Part shown: piece by piece, positions 46,244-56,469 of the stretch
Layout of the letters: every line of letters starts with the position of its first letter
Position numbering within the stretch: the first letter of the stretch is position 1
Origin: an uncultured Clostridia bacterium
GTDB taxonomy: Bacteria > Bacillota > Clostridia > TANB77 > CAG-508
Assembly (NCBI GenBank): GCA_934141605.1
Contig: CAKPCL010000001.1
Span: forward strand, 62,001 to 126,000
Length of the DNA stretch: 64,000 nt
Direction of reading: 5' to 3'
Notes under the pieces: generated by a model
Database searches by the model: none
The model's input: the letters and a program-made list of their open reading frames with translations, nothing else
Told to the model about the DNA's origin: nothing
Made by a program: the position numbers and the translations under genes

Positions 46244-46922
46244 AATTTATTGTTGTGCTTGTTGGTCCTGTTCCAACAACATTTTCTTGTAATGATCTCC
46301 ATGTATTGCAGCCGATTATTCCGTCTGCAGTTAGTCCTCTTGATTTTTGATAATTAATTACTGCACTTTGGGTTGCTGCTCCAAATATTCCATCTAGTCC
46401 ATTTGTTCTAAATCCTAATGTGTTTAAATCGTCTTGTGCTATTAAAACATAATTGCTTAAGCTACCTCTTTTTAGTTGTGGGAATCCTCCTGTTGAACAT
46501 GCTGGTTTTCCAAATCTTTTGTCAAAATGTACCCATGTTGGTGTTTGTGAAATTGGTTCTACATAGTACCATACTCCTGAATTTTTTGCTGAATTCCATA
46601 GTCTTGTTCTTTGTGCTGAAGTTAATGTTTGCCCAACATCAAATGCTACTCCTGCATAATGTTGACTTTGGTTTCCATGTCCTCCTTCATATGGTCTTTT
46701 AAATGCAAATCCTACTGGTATTGGTGCTCCATAGATATATCTTTGACTGTTCCAACTTTGCATTGTCCTTTTTGTTGTCCACAAAATGTTGCTTTTACTA
46801 GAGCCTCTGAATTCTCGTACTCTTAATGTACCATTTGTGTTATATGGCATTGGCTCTGATTCGCCTCTATAATATGTTTCCATTCTATCTGTGTCATTAT
46901 TAAAAACTAATATTTTGGCCAA
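46242..46922 (-). CDS. M15-like D-Ala-D-Ala peptidase with peptidoglycan-binding domain
   Basis: A 226-residue protein. Residues about 80-140 show QSQHYAGVAFDVG and TPTWVHFDKR, the metal ligands of the M15/VanY peptidase group. Residues about 165-215 form a peptidoglycan-binding domain (NTLGFRTNGLDGIFGAATQ, RGLTADGIIGCNTWRSL). No signal peptide is seen at the N-terminus MAKILVFNNDTDRMETYY, so it may be released by lysis or exported another way, as for phage or spore lysins. A sortase gene lies just upstream on the same strand. Confidence 0.8.
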   Translation of the reverse strand: MAKILVFNNDTDRMETYYRGESEPMPYNTNGTLRVREFRGSSKSNILWTTKRTMQSWNSQRYIYGAPIPVGFAFKRPYEGGHGNQSQHYAGVAFDVGQTLTSAQRTRLWNSAKNSGVWYYVEPISQTPTWVHFDKRFGKPACSTGGFPQLKRGSLSNYVLIAQDDLNTLGFRTNGLDGIFGAATQSAVINYQKSRGLTADGIIGCNTWRSLQENVVGTGPTSTTIN

Positions 46923-46984
46923 AGTAAAACCTCCTCATACTTTTTTTATATTGTATGAAAAGGTTAATTTTTTTGTTAATTATT

Positions 46985-47758
46985 TTATTTAACTTCTCTA
47001 CACTTTACTATTATTCTTTCTTTACTATCATCTGTACATGTAATTAATGTAACTTCTTTTTTACCTCCTGTTAGCTGTGTTGTATCATTTCTGTTATTAG
47101 GCTCTACACTATGTATATCATATACCTCATATGTAATAGTTCTTTTGGTTAAATCAGTTAATTTTACAATATCCCCGACTTCTAAAGTTGGTACTTTACT
47201 AAAAAATTTAGAATTTCTATAATTATGTCCTGCAATGCAGAAGTTTCCTATTTCGTTCGGATCATATCCATGAAATTTAATTGGTGATATTTTTAATAAT
47301 TCTTCCGTTTCTTTTACACTTCCAGTTTCTCCTTGCAATACTGAATATGTAAGATTTATTTTTGGAATTTCTATTTTTGCAATAATTTTATATCTATATC
47401 CGCTTGATGATGTATATACTTCAGCTTTTTCGTTCATGCTAGCTACGGTTAAAGCTTCGCTTTCTTTTTCTTGTTCTTTATTATTATTTTCCTCTGTTTC
47501 GTCTAATATTACTAAAAGTATGTCATCTTCTAGTATTGTAGGGTCTTTTTCAGTAGATGTTAAAGTTTGATTTATCTTTTTTAGTATTTGTTTTGATGTT
47601 TGTTCCCCTTTATTTCTGTCATATTCTGCATAGACATATAAAGAAGCTAGGACAATAACCAAAAAAATAGATATGATAAAATTAAATTTGTAAACTTTCT
47701 TTTTTTGTTTTAATTCTGGTGTTACATATAATTTTTCGGTAACTAAAATTTGATTCAT
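46985..47758 (-). CDS. Sortase family transpeptidase (second of two)
   Basis: A 257-residue sortase with an N-terminal transmembrane span (about 27-43). The catalytic histidine is in FCIAGHNYRNS, the cysteine in TLITCTDDS and the arginine in ERIIVKCRE. It differs in sequence from the sortase at 31128, so this is not a recent duplicate. It lies in tandem with the M15-like gene, and the two could form one cell-wall unit. No sorting-signal protein is visible nearby. Confidence 0.88.
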   Translation of the reverse strand: MNQILVTEKLYVTPELKQKKKVYKFNFIISIFLVIVLASLYVYAEYDRNKGEQTSKQILKKINQTLTSTEKDPTILEDDILLVILDETEENNNKEQEKESEALTVASMNEKAEVYTSSSGYRYKIIAKIEIPKINLTYSVLQGETGSVKETEELLKISPIKFHGYDPNEIGNFCIAGHNYRNSKFFSKVPTLEVGDIVKLTDLTKRTITYEVYDIHSVEPNNRNDTTQLTGGKKEVTLITCTDDSKERIIVKCREVK

Positions 47759-47821
47759 TCTAACCTCCTTATTTATATTCCTTTTTATTATAGCATATTT
47801 TGTTTTTATTTTTAATACTTT

Positions 47822-48676
47822 TTATAAATTATCTGAGATTTTTTCAAACTGTTGCAATGTTAATTCCTCTGGTCTTATATTTTCATTTATTTCTAAAGAA
47901 TTTAAAATTTCTATCCCTTTTTGTTTGTTGTTAAATATTTTATTATTTGTTAATGAATTTAGTAGTGTTTTTCTTTTTTGAGTAAAGGCATATTTTATTA
48001 TTTTAAACATTTTTTCTTTGTCTTTTGGTTTAACTACTGGTTCTTTTCTTATATTTAACTTTATAACTTTTGATGTTACTTCTGGTTCTGGTATAAATGA
48101 ATTATTTGGTACTTCCATTATTCCTTCTGATGTTGCATAATAATACACTGTATATGTTATGGCTCCAGTATTTTTTTGTCCTGGAATTGCAATTAGCCTG
48201 TCTGCTACTTCTTTTTGTATCATTACTGTGATACTTTCTAAATCTAATTTTTCTTCTAATAATTTCATTATTATTGGTGTTGTTATGTAATATGGTAAAT
48301 TGGCAACTATTTTTGCATTTTTTATTTTTGTATTTTCTTTTTCTGTTTTAATTATATTTTTTAAGTCTACTTTCAGTACATCTTCATTTATAATTTCGAA
48401 ATTGTTATACAATGAAAATCTGTCTTCTAATATTTTTAACATTTTTGTGTCTAGCTCTATACATATTACTTTTCCTGCTTTTTCTAACAAATATTTTGTA
48501 AGTGTTCCTAGTCCTGGTCCTATTTCTATTACTAAGTCTTCTTTTGTTATTTCACTGCAATCTACTATTTTTTCTACTACTTCTTGGCTTATTAGGAAAT
48601 TTTGTCCTAGGCTTTTATTTGCTTTTATGTTGTATTTTTTCATTATGAATTTTGTTTCTTCTAAAATATTTTCCAT
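47822..48676 (-). CDS. rsmA: 16S rRNA dimethyladenosine transferase
   Basis: RsmA/KsgA dimethylates two adjacent adenosines at the 3' end of 16S rRNA. It has 284 residues from the chosen start. NKSLGQNFLI, the SAM pocket EIGPGLGTLTKYLL and the catalytic NLPYYITTPI are all present. The frame extends 36 codons further up, but AAGGAGCC directly precedes the ATG at 48676 and the family starts there. Confidence 0.95.
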   Translation of the reverse strand: MENILEETKFIMKKYNIKANKSLGQNFLISQEVVEKIVDCSEITKEDLVIEIGPGLGTLTKYLLEKAGKVICIELDTKMLKILEDRFSLYNNFEIINEDVLKVDLKNIIKTEKENTKIKNAKIVANLPYYITTPIIMKLLEEKLDLESITVMIQKEVADRLIAIPGQKNTGAITYTVYYYATSEGIMEVPNNSFIPEPEVTSKVIKLNIRKEPVVKPKDKEKMFKIIKYAFTQKRKTLLNSLTNNKIFNNKQKGIEILNSLEINENIRPEELTLQQFEKISDNL

Positions 48677-48759
48677 TTTTGGCTCCTTATGATTTTTTAC
48701 ATTTTTTATTATAACAATTTTTTCTTTGATGTTCAAGTAAAGTTTTATTATAATTATTT

Positions 48760-50025
48760 TTATTCTATTGTATCTATATTCCATGTAATTGGTGCGTTTT
48801 CATCTATTTCAGTAATTTCATTTTTATTTTGTGTTATTGTTTTTCCATTAGTTAAATCAATATTATATTCTCCGATATTTCTTGTTACACCATTATATTC
48901 ATTTATCTCAAACACTTTAATCTCTAAGTTGGTTACTTTTTCATTTTGAGCTATTGCAATGTATTCTTCTGTATCATATTTGTAAAATCCATCATATTCT
49001 ATTCCTTCTTCATCGTCTATTTCTTTAATTGTCCCATCTTTATAATAGTATACATATTTAGTTATTAAGTCATATTCAGATATTTGATTTCCATTTTGAT
49101 CATAAATTTCATATTTTAAGTTACCAATATAATCATTTTCTGATAATGTTATAAGATTTTTAGATGTTACATCATCTAATGTTCTTCTTATTTTTATCAA
49201 TGTTTGCATAGGAGATTCAATAATTTTTTCTATATTTGCTGTTAATCTTCCATAATTTATTGCAACATTATTTAAATTATATGTAATTGTATTTTCTAAT
49301 GTCTTTGTTTTAGATAGTTCAATATCAAATTTTCCATTAAAATTAATTAATTGTTCTCCAACCATTATTCTTACATCATCTAGAGTTATTGTGAATTTTT
49401 CCTTGTTACCTATTTCAGCATCTGATAGGAACCATAATTGGTATACTGTATAGTTCTTATTTTCAATATTTGTTATTATTTGTGAATCTGTTGCTCCTCT
49501 TAACCAATATTTATTGCCATCTATGATTAAATTATAATTGGCTCCTGCTAGTCTTGGTTCTTCGATTCCATATTCATTTACTAATTCATCATTAAATGAG
49601 ACATATTGCAACCCAATAGTTTCTTCAGCTAGTTTGCTTTGTTCATCACTTAATGTAACATCAAATTGTAAAATTACAAATCCATCATCACATACTTTTG
49701 ATGTTAATTCTATAGTATTGCCTTTATATTCTATTTTTTGATTTTCTTGTTCTTGATATTCTTTAATATTCTGTGAAAATTCTATGCCTGTATCTCCTAA
49801 TTTTAAGTTTCCAGTTACCCCAGCATACACTAATCCTCCACTTAGTAATAATCCTAAAATACCAACAATACTTGTTATTGTCTTTTTTACTTTACTTTTT
49901 CTAACATATTTCTTATTTTCTTTCGCATTAATTTCAGATTGTCGATTATTCATTGTTTCTATAAGTTTATTTTTAAATTCTTTACTAGTTTCAATTTTAG
50001 ATATAGTATTTTTATAATTATTCAT
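48760..50025 (-). CDS. DUF4179-like anti-sigma factor
   Basis: A 421-residue single-pass membrane protein. An N-terminal cytosolic segment of about 50 residues binds the sigma factor in this family. The membrane span is around ITSIVGILGLLLSGGLVYAG (about 52-71), followed by a large extracellular beta-rich domain. It overlaps the ECF sigma gene by eight bases, the usual sigma/anti-sigma layout. The inducing signal is unknown. Confidence 0.82.
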   Translation of the reverse strand: MNNYKNTISKIETSKEFKNKLIETMNNRQSEINAKENKKYVRKSKVKKTITSIVGILGLLLSGGLVYAGVTGNLKLGDTGIEFSQNIKEYQEQENQKIEYKGNTIELTSKVCDDGFVILQFDVTLSDEQSKLAEETIGLQYVSFNDELVNEYGIEEPRLAGANYNLIIDGNKYWLRGATDSQIITNIENKNYTVYQLWFLSDAEIGNKEKFTITLDDVRIMVGEQLINFNGKFDIELSKTKTLENTITYNLNNVAINYGRLTANIEKIIESPMQTLIKIRRTLDDVTSKNLITLSENDYIGNLKYEIYDQNGNQISEYDLITKYVYYYKDGTIKEIDDEEGIEYDGFYKYDTEEYIAIAQNEKVTNLEIKVFEINEYNGVTRNIGEYNIDLTNGKTITQNKNEITEIDENAPITWNIDTIE

Positions 50026-50491
50026 ATATTTTATCCTCCCCTAATATATCTTTTAATTTTTTCTTTGCTCTTGTTAAAGCAGAACTTACTGTATTTATGT
50101 TCATATTTAAAATTTCAGCAATTTCTTTTATTTTATATCCATGATAAAAATACATGTATACAATGTCCCTATAAACTGGTGGTTTTAGTTTTTTTATTTC
50201 TTCAAAAACTCCAATATCTTCATCTTTCATAATGTTTTGATTTTCTTCTAATTCGCCAGTCTTTTTATTCCAGAAACTTTTATTATAATCATTACTTAAA
50301 TTTGATGTTACTCTAATAAGCCATGCTTTTAAATGTTCATCATTTTGGATTTTTTCTTTATTATCTATTAGTTTAATAAATACTTCTTGTGTAATATCCT
50401 CTGCGTCTGACATATTAAATGTCTTTTGATATGCTATTTGTAACACCATATTTGAGTATTTTTTTACTACTTCTTCTATTGAAATGTTCAT
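50018..50491 (-). CDS. ECF sigma-70 factor
   Basis: A 157-residue extracytoplasmic-function sigma factor. Region 2 includes MSDAEDITQEVFIKL and LKAWLIRVTSNLSND. Region 4 includes YKIKEIAEILNMNINTVSSALTRAKKKLK. The ATG at 50491 follows AAGGGG; the longer frame starts with a TTG inside that site. It is coupled to the anti-sigma gene downstream. The regulon cannot be inferred here. Confidence 0.9.
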   Translation of the reverse strand: MNISIEEVVKKYSNMVLQIAYQKTFNMSDAEDITQEVFIKLIDNKEKIQNDEHLKAWLIRVTSNLSNDYNKSFWNKKTGELEENQNIMKDEDIGVFEEIKKLKPPVYRDIVYMYFYHGYKIKEIAEILNMNINTVSSALTRAKKKLKDILGEDKIYE

Positions 50492-50691
50492 ATGTTTTCC
50501 CCTTTTCAATTTATATTTTATAATTAATGTGCATCTAATTTTAATTATACAATATTTTAAAAGTTTTTGAAAGTATTAAATGGTTTTATATATTTTTATT
50601 TTTAGACCTTTCATCTTATATACGATTCAATGTTCTATTTTCGTGCATAAATTTTAAATTTTTTAAAATTTATTTATTCTAATCTGTTTTT

Positions 50692-51051
50692 TTACATTAT
50701 TTGCTTTATATGATTAACATTAAATTTTCCATTTTTAATTAAAACTTCAACAACATCAAACCTAATAAAATTATCTAGCATTTTATTTTTATATAAAAAA
50801 TATTTTGCAGTTCTATACATATGTTTTTGTTTTATCATATTAACTGCTTCAGAGGGTTGTCCAAAATCTAAACTACTTCTTGTTTTTACTTCAATAAAAA
50901 CAATTTCTTTCTTGTCTTTTGCTATAATATCTATTTCTCCTTGTTTGCAGTAAAAGTTTCTTTTTAAAATTTTGTAATTATGTTTTTCTAAATGCTCTAC
51001 TGCTATTTGTTCTCCTATATTTCCTAGTTCTTTTTTTATATGTATTTTCAT
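50692..51051 (-). CDS. YraN/UPF0102 endonuclease-like protein
   Basis: A 119-residue protein with a PD-(D/E)XK-type core: GEIDIIAKDKKEIVFIEVKTR contains the D, E and K residues. YraN proteins are linked to DNA processing, but the reaction is not settled. It overlaps dprA by four bases and forms the end of the comM-dprA-yraN operon. Confidence 0.88.
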   Translation of the reverse strand: MKIHIKKELGNIGEQIAVEHLEKHNYKILKRNFYCKQGEIDIIAKDKKEIVFIEVKTRSSLDFGQPSEAVNMIKQKHMYRTAKYFLYKNKMLDNFIRFDVVEVLIKNGKFNVNHIKQIM

Positions 51052-51914
51052 TTTTTCCTATAATTGTTTCCCGGAAGTGATACAATCTTGTCTTGTAATT
51101 CAAGTAGCATTAATTTATAGCTTACTTCATTTATGCTTAAATTTAATTTTTTTGCTATTTCATTTATATGAATAATCTTTTCGTAATCTAGGCAATTGTA
51201 AATTTTTTGGAATTCTTCACCAACTAAAACTTCTTTTTTGATTTTTTTAATACTTTTTTTCTTTAATTTTAATTCGGGATATTTTTTTATAATGTCTTCG
51301 ACTTCTGTTACTAGAAAAGCTCCTTCTTTTATTAATTTGTTTGGAGTTATGCCTTTAGTGCTTTCTAAACTAGATGGAATACAAAATACATTTTTCCCTT
51401 GTTTTTTTGTTATTTTAGCTGTTACGCTTGTACCACTTCTGTATCCTCCTTCTATTACTAAAGTTCCTATTGCAAGTCCACTCACAATTCTATTTCTTTC
51501 TAAAAATTTTTGTGAACTTGCTCTTTCGTTTTCTTCATATTCTGTTACAAGTAATCCATTGTTTTTTAATATACCTTTCCACAATTTTTCGTTTTCTTGT
51601 GGATAAATGTTTTTTAGTCCACTTGGCAATACGGCTATTGTTTTTCCTGTGCCTTCTATGCTTCCAATATGTGCGAAGCTATCTACTCCTATTGCCAAAC
51701 CACTTATTACTGTTAGTCCATATAGGCTTAATTCTTTTGCGAACTTTTTTGCATTTTTCTTGCCATATTCTGTACATATTCTTGAACCAATTACTGCTAT
51801 TCCGGGTTCATTTATCAATTCTATATTTCCTTCTAAATACAGTTGTTTTGGTGGATTTTCTGTATTTTTTAAATTTTCTGGATAGTTTTTGTCTTCTAAT
51901 GTTATTTTTATCAA
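51048..51914 (-). CDS. dprA: DNA processing protein DprA
   Basis: DprA loads RecA on incoming single-stranded DNA in transformation. It has 288 residues. The Rossmann core is AVIGSRICTEYG, GLTVISGLAIGVDSFAH and LVIEGGYRSGTSVT. A small C-terminal winged helix (ELQDKIVSLPGNNYRK) is present. The start is TTG at 51914, which overlaps the comM TGA. This suggests the organism has, or had, DNA uptake ability. Confidence 0.93.
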   Translation of the reverse strand: MIKITLEDKNYPENLKNTENPPKQLYLEGNIELINEPGIAVIGSRICTEYGKKNAKKFAKELSLYGLTVISGLAIGVDSFAHIGSIEGTGKTIAVLPSGLKNIYPQENEKLWKGILKNNGLLVTEYEENERASSQKFLERNRIVSGLAIGTLVIEGGYRSGTSVTAKITKKQGKNVFCIPSSLESTKGITPNKLIKEGAFLVTEVEDIIKKYPELKLKKKSIKKIKKEVLVGEEFQKIYNCLDYEKIIHINEIAKKLNLSINEVSYKLMLLELQDKIVSLPGNNYRKK

Positions 51915-53449
51915 AATTTATCACCATATTTTCTATCTAAACTTCTATATTGGATTGCTTCCAATAAATGCTGTTTTTCTATATTGTTTTTTTCTTCCAA
52001 ATCTGCTATTGTTCTAGCAACTTTCAAAATTCTTGAATAGGCTCTCGCACTTAATCCTAATTTGTTAAATGCTAATTCTAATATTTGTTTACATTCATGA
52101 TTTAAAACACAATATTTTTCTAACATTTGTGTTGTTAATTCAGAATTTGAATATATTTTTTCGTTTCTGTATCTTAAAAATTGTATTCTTCTAGCTTTAT
52201 TTACTCTTTCTTTTATTTTTTTTGAGCTTTCTTCTGTATTTTGAGAGTCTAGTTTTTTATATTTTACTGGCTTAACTTCTACATGCAAGTCAATTCTATC
52301 TAATAAAGGTCCACTAATTCTATTTAGGTATTTTTCTATTGCTGTTTTGGAACAGCTGCATTCTTTTTCCGTGCTTCCATAATATCCACATGGACATGGG
52401 TTCATACTTGCAATTAGCATGAAGTTTGATGGATATATTACTTTTGAATATAATCTTGATATGCTGATATTTCTGTCTTCTAATGGTCCTCTTAAAACTT
52501 CTAATGTACTTTTATTAAATTCTGGTATCTCATCTAAAAATAGTACTCCATTATGTGCTAAACTTATTTCTCCTGGTCTTGGTATTTTTCCGCCTCCTAT
52601 CATTGATGTTAAAGATATTGTATGATGTGGGTTTCTAAATGGTCTTTTTGTTGCTATTCCTATATCATTGTCTAATATTCCTGATATACTATGTATTTTG
52701 GTTACTTCCAGTGCTTCTTCAAATGTTAAATCTGGTAATATAGTTGGCATCCTTTGTGCAAGCATAGTCTTTCCTGCCCCTGGTGGGCCAATTAGTATAC
52801 AGTTATGTCCTCCTGCTGCTGCAATTTCTAATGCTCTTTTTACATTTTCTTGTCCTTTTACTTCACTAAAATCTTTTTCATTTTTCCCCTCTCTATTAAA
52901 TTCTTTTAATATATTTATTCTTATAGGCTTTATTTCAATTTTTTTATTTAGGTAATCTACTACTTCTTTTAAGTTTTTTACTCCTATTATTTCTATATTT
53001 TTTATAACAGCTGCTTCTCTTTCATTAGATTTAGGTAAAATTACCCTTTTTATTCCTAAGTTCATTGCTTCTATACACATTGGTAGGACACCATTTATTC
53101 GGTTTACTTTGCCGTCTAATGATAATTCGCCTATAAATATTGTATTTTCCAAATTATCTATTTCTATTTCTTTTAGTGCTTGTAAAATTCCTACAGCAAT
53201 TGGTAAATCATAGCTCGTTCCTTCTTTTCTTGTACTTGCTGGTGCTAAATTTATTATAATTTTTCTGCTAGGAAATTCTATTTTTGAATTCTTTATGGCT
53301 GTTTTTATTCTTTCTTTTGATTCTTTTACACTTGTGTCTGGAAGTCCTACTATTTCAATATTAGGTATTCCTCCAGATATGTCAGTTTGGACTTCAACTA
53401 AATTTCCGTCTATTCCGTTTAAAGATATAGTTTTAATATTTGATGTCAT
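51911..53449 (-). CDS. comM: YifB/ComM Mg-chelatase-like AAA ATPase
   Basis: A 512-residue AAA+ ATPase; ComM is a branch-migration helicase for natural transformation in Gram-negatives, and YifB homologues are widespread. An N-terminal ribosomal-S5-like/ChlI domain begins NIKTISLNGIDGNLVEV. The Walker A is GPPGAGKTML, the Walker B is VLFLDEIPEF, and the conserved CPCG/CSC cysteine region follows. It heads the comM-dprA-yraN operon. Confidence 0.93.
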   Translation of the reverse strand: MTSNIKTISLNGIDGNLVEVQTDISGGIPNIEIVGLPDTSVKESKERIKTAIKNSKIEFPSRKIIINLAPASTRKEGTSYDLPIAVGILQALKEIEIDNLENTIFIGELSLDGKVNRINGVLPMCIEAMNLGIKRVILPKSNEREAAVIKNIEIIGVKNLKEVVDYLNKKIEIKPIRINILKEFNREGKNEKDFSEVKGQENVKRALEIAAAGGHNCILIGPPGAGKTMLAQRMPTILPDLTFEEALEVTKIHSISGILDNDIGIATKRPFRNPHHTISLTSMIGGGKIPRPGEISLAHNGVLFLDEIPEFNKSTLEVLRGPLEDRNISISRLYSKVIYPSNFMLIASMNPCPCGYYGSTEKECSCSKTAIEKYLNRISGPLLDRIDLHVEVKPVKYKKLDSQNTEESSKKIKERVNKARRIQFLRYRNEKIYSNSELTTQMLEKYCVLNHECKQILELAFNKLGLSARAYSRILKVARTIADLEEKNNIEKQHLLEAIQYRSLDRKYGDKF

Positions 53450-53568
53450 TTTTTCTCCTTTCTAGGTTTGTGAAAAATTTTTTTATTTACTAAAATTTAT
53501 TGATTTTTAAGTTTCTTTAATATAAAATGTTAATATATAAATTGTTTAACAAAAGAGTGGTGAAAATA

Positions 53569-55803
53569 TTGAAAGATATAAAAAGTGATAAAGTTATAGA
53601 CATAAATAAAAATTTAAAAGATAGAGTTGGTGTAAATGTTAAAAAATTGAAATTGATTTTTTTAGTAGTAATTTTAATTTTTGCCTTACTATTAGGAAGA
53701 CTTGGATATCTTCAATTTATAAAAGGTAGTTATCTAAAAGAATTGGCATATAATCAACAATCTATAAATCAAATTATTAGTCCTAAGAGAGGGATTATAT
53801 ATGATGCAAATGGCACTATACTTGCTACAAGTGCTTCTGTTGATACTATAACTATTAATCCTTCTAAAATAAAAGATTCAAAAAATACTAGTGATGAAAG
53901 GACTAAAGAAGTAAAAGAAAAACTTGCGAAAGCCTTTTCAGAAATATTTGAATTAGATTATGAAGAAACTTTGGAAAAAGTTAATAGTACTTCTCAAGTT
54001 GAAACTATTGTTAAAAAAGTAGAGCAAGATAAAGTTGATAAATTGAAAGCTTGGCTAAAGGAAAATAACATTTCAGTTGGAATAAATATTGATGAAGATA
54101 CGAAAAGATATTATCCTTATGACACGGTATTATCTCAAGTAATTGGTGCTTGCGGTAGTGATAATCAAGGTTTAGCTGGTATTGAATTTGAATGGAATTC
54201 AACCTTAGCTGGTACTCCTGGTAAAATTATAAGTTCAAAAAGTGCTAGTCAAGAAGAAATTCCAAATGCTGAAGAAACTTATATCCCTGCAGAAAATGGA
54301 AGCGACTTAACTTTGACTATTGACTTAAAAATTCAAAATATTGTTGAAAAATATTTAAAACAAGCTGTAGACAATAACAATGTAGAAAATGGTGGAAATT
54401 GTATTGTAATGAATCCAAAAACTGGTGATATTTTGGCAATGGCTACATATCCAAATTATGATTTGAATAATCCTTTTACACCAAATGAATATGTTGCTAA
54501 AATCTATGATTCTTTAGATTCTTCTGGTAAAGTTGATGCTATTTATAAAATGTGGTCTAACAAATCTGTTAGTGAACTATATGAACCTGGTTCCGTATTT
54601 AAACTAATTACTGCTTCTGTTGCCTTAGAAGAAAACATTACAGGAACATCTGTTGAAAATGATTTCTTCTGTCCTGGATATGAAATAGTTAATGGTACAA
54701 GAATTAATTGTTGGAAAACTGACGGTTCTCATGGTTACCAAACTTTAACACAAGCATTACAAAAATCTTGCAACCCTGCCCTTATACAATTAGGAAGTAG
54801 AATTGGTACATCAACATTATATAAATATTATAAAGCTTTTGGATTTTTTGATAGAACCGGTGTAGATTTACCTGGTGAAGCTCAATCTTCTTTCTGGGAT
54901 GAAAGTGATGTAAATGCTGTTGAAAGAGCTACAATGTCTTTTGGTCAAAGGTTTAGTATTACTCCTTTACAAATGATTACTGCTATATCTGCAATAGCAA
55001 ATGATGGTGTATTAATGAAACCAAGAATTGTAAAATCTATTACTAATACAGAAACTGGAGCTGTAACTACAATTGAACCTGAACAGGTTAGACAAGTTCT
55101 TTCTTCTGAAACAGCTTCAAAAGTTAAATCTATGATGCAAGCTGTTGTAGAAGGTGGTACTGGTAATAAAGGAGCTGTAACTGGATATACTGTTGGAGGA
55201 AAAACAGGTACCTCTGAGCCAGTAGAGGGTAAAGAAGAAAATGGATATGTTGCTACTTATGTTGCTATTTCTCCTGTTGAAGATACCAAAGTTGTATTAT
55301 TACTAAACTTATATAAGCCTCCTGTAAGTAACCACCAAGGTGGTACTTTGGCTGGTCCTGTGGTTTCTCAAATGTTATCTGAAATTTTACCTTGTTTAGG
55401 AGTTCCTTCAGAAGAGGAATCAACAGATGATGATGATTTAATTACTGTTCCTGAAATTAGAAATAAAACAATTACAGAAGCCGAAAAAATTCTTAAAGAA
55501 AAAGGATTTACTTCTAAAATTACTACTTCTAATGATAAAAATAGTACTCTTGTTGTTGACCAAGTTCCAAAGCCTGGCGTATCACTTTCTCAAGGTTCTA
55601 TAATAATGCTATATGACCAAGATACAAGAACTTCAACTACTGTTCCTGACCTTACAGGAAAAAGTAAATATCAAGCAACACAAGAGTTGAAAAACGCTAA
55701 CTTAAATATCAGTATTGATGGTTCTGGTGTTGTTGTATCTCAAGATCCTCCAAAGGGTTCTAATGTTGATGCTGGTACAGTTGTAAAAGTAACTTTTAAA
55801 TAA
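53569..55803 (+). CDS. Class B penicillin-binding protein with PASTA domains (FtsI/SpoVD-like)
   Basis: A septal or cortex transpeptidase. A transmembrane anchor (LIFLVVILIFALLLGRLGYL) is followed by a PBP dimerisation domain. The transpeptidase motifs are EPGSVFK (active serine and lysine), KSCNPA (SxN) and GGKTGTSEP (KTG). Two PASTA repeats follow at the C-terminus (VPEIRNKTITEAEKILKE and VPDLTGKSKYQATQEL). I chose TTG at 53569 because GAGTGGTGA precedes it; the ATG at 53527 lacks a ribosome-binding site. SpoVD and FtsI cannot be told apart by eye. Confidence 0.9.
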   Translation: MKDIKSDKVIDINKNLKDRVGVNVKKLKLIFLVVILIFALLLGRLGYLQFIKGSYLKELAYNQQSINQIISPKRGIIYDANGTILATSASVDTITINPSKIKDSKNTSDERTKEVKEKLAKAFSEIFELDYEETLEKVNSTSQVETIVKKVEQDKVDKLKAWLKENNISVGINIDEDTKRYYPYDTVLSQVIGACGSDNQGLAGIEFEWNSTLAGTPGKIISSKSASQEEIPNAEETYIPAENGSDLTLTIDLKIQNIVEKYLKQAVDNNNVENGGNCIVMNPKTGDILAMATYPNYDLNNPFTPNEYVAKIYDSLDSSGKVDAIYKMWSNKSVSELYEPGSVFKLITASVALEENITGTSVENDFFCPGYEIVNGTRINCWKTDGSHGYQTLTQALQKSCNPALIQLGSRIGTSTLYKYYKAFGFFDRTGVDLPGEAQSSFWDESDVNAVERATMSFGQRFSITPLQMITAISAIANDGVLMKPRIVKSITNTETGAVTTIEPEQVRQVLSSETASKVKSMMQAVVEGGTGNKGAVTGYTVGGKTGTSEPVEGKEENGYVATYVAISPVEDTKVVLLLNLYKPPVSNHQGGTLAGPVVSQMLSEILPCLGVPSEEESTDDDDLITVPEIRNKTITEAEKILKEKGFTSKITTSNDKNSTLVVDQVPKPGVSLSQGSIIMLYDQDTRTSTTVPDLTGKSKYQATQELKNANLNISIDGSGVVVSQDPPKGSNVDAGTVVKVTFK

Positions 55804-55814
55804 TATTTTGGTAT

Positions 55815-55836
55815 TAAGAGGGATTTTTCCCTCTTA
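55815..55836 (+). terminator. Terminator of the PBP gene
   Basis: TAAGAGGGA (55815-55823) and TCCCTCTTA (55828-55836) flank TTTT. A weak T-rich run follows. Confidence 0.75.
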
Positions 55837-56469
55837 TTCCATTTTTTCTTCAATCCAATATTTCTCAGCTAAATTATCTAATAATTTTATATATGGATTT
55901 TTGTTTTTTATTTTTTCTAATGTTTCATTTTCACAACCTTTTAAATATGATATCCACTCCTCTTTAGGAGTTAAGTTGTCTGAATTTTTAGGTTTGAATT
56001 TTAGTAGTTCTATTGTATACATTTCTAGTTCTTCTAGTCTAACATTTCCTTCGTTTGTTTTTATTTTTATTATTTTATCATAGTCTTTTGATGAAAAATA
56101 ATTAAAGTCTATAAAGTTAATTGTTATTGTTTTTGCAAATTCTCTTTTGTCTTTGTATTCTAACTGATTTAAATGTATTTGTGCATAGTATATTAACATT
56201 TTTGTTTGCACATATATTCCGTCAATAAATTGTATCCCTACATTTATTTCTTCATTTTCGTCTGTTTTTATTCTAACATCTGCAATCCCAAAATTTTCTT
56301 CTTTTGGAAGGTATTGTGATTTTTCTTTAAGATATGGGTTTAATGAAATATTTTCTATTGTGATATTTAGAATTGATTCTATAAGATTTTTTAGAATACT
56401 TAAACAATCCTTATTATTTAGTATTTTTCTAAGGACATAGTTACTATTTGAAATGAATTTTTTATTCAT
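55834..56469 (-). CDS. Rpn-family nuclease-like protein, short
   Basis: A 211-residue relative of the PD-(D/E)XK Rpn family. GIADVRIKTDENEEINVGIQF contains the Asp and a degraded ExQ motif (GIQ in place of E-x-Q). The central IYVQTKMLIYYAQ segment also matches. It lacks the Gly-rich C-terminal tail of the copy at 32028, so it may be truncated or inactive. No CGG codon is present in frame. Confidence 0.65.
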   Translation of the reverse strand: MNKKFISNSNYVLRKILNNKDCLSILKNLIESILNITIENISLNPYLKEKSQYLPKEENFGIADVRIKTDENEEINVGIQFIDGIYVQTKMLIYYAQIHLNQLEYKDKREFAKTITINFIDFNYFSSKDYDKIIKIKTNEGNVRLEELEMYTIELLKFKPKNSDNLTPKEEWISYLKGCENETLEKIKNKNPYIKLLDNLAEKYWIEEKME

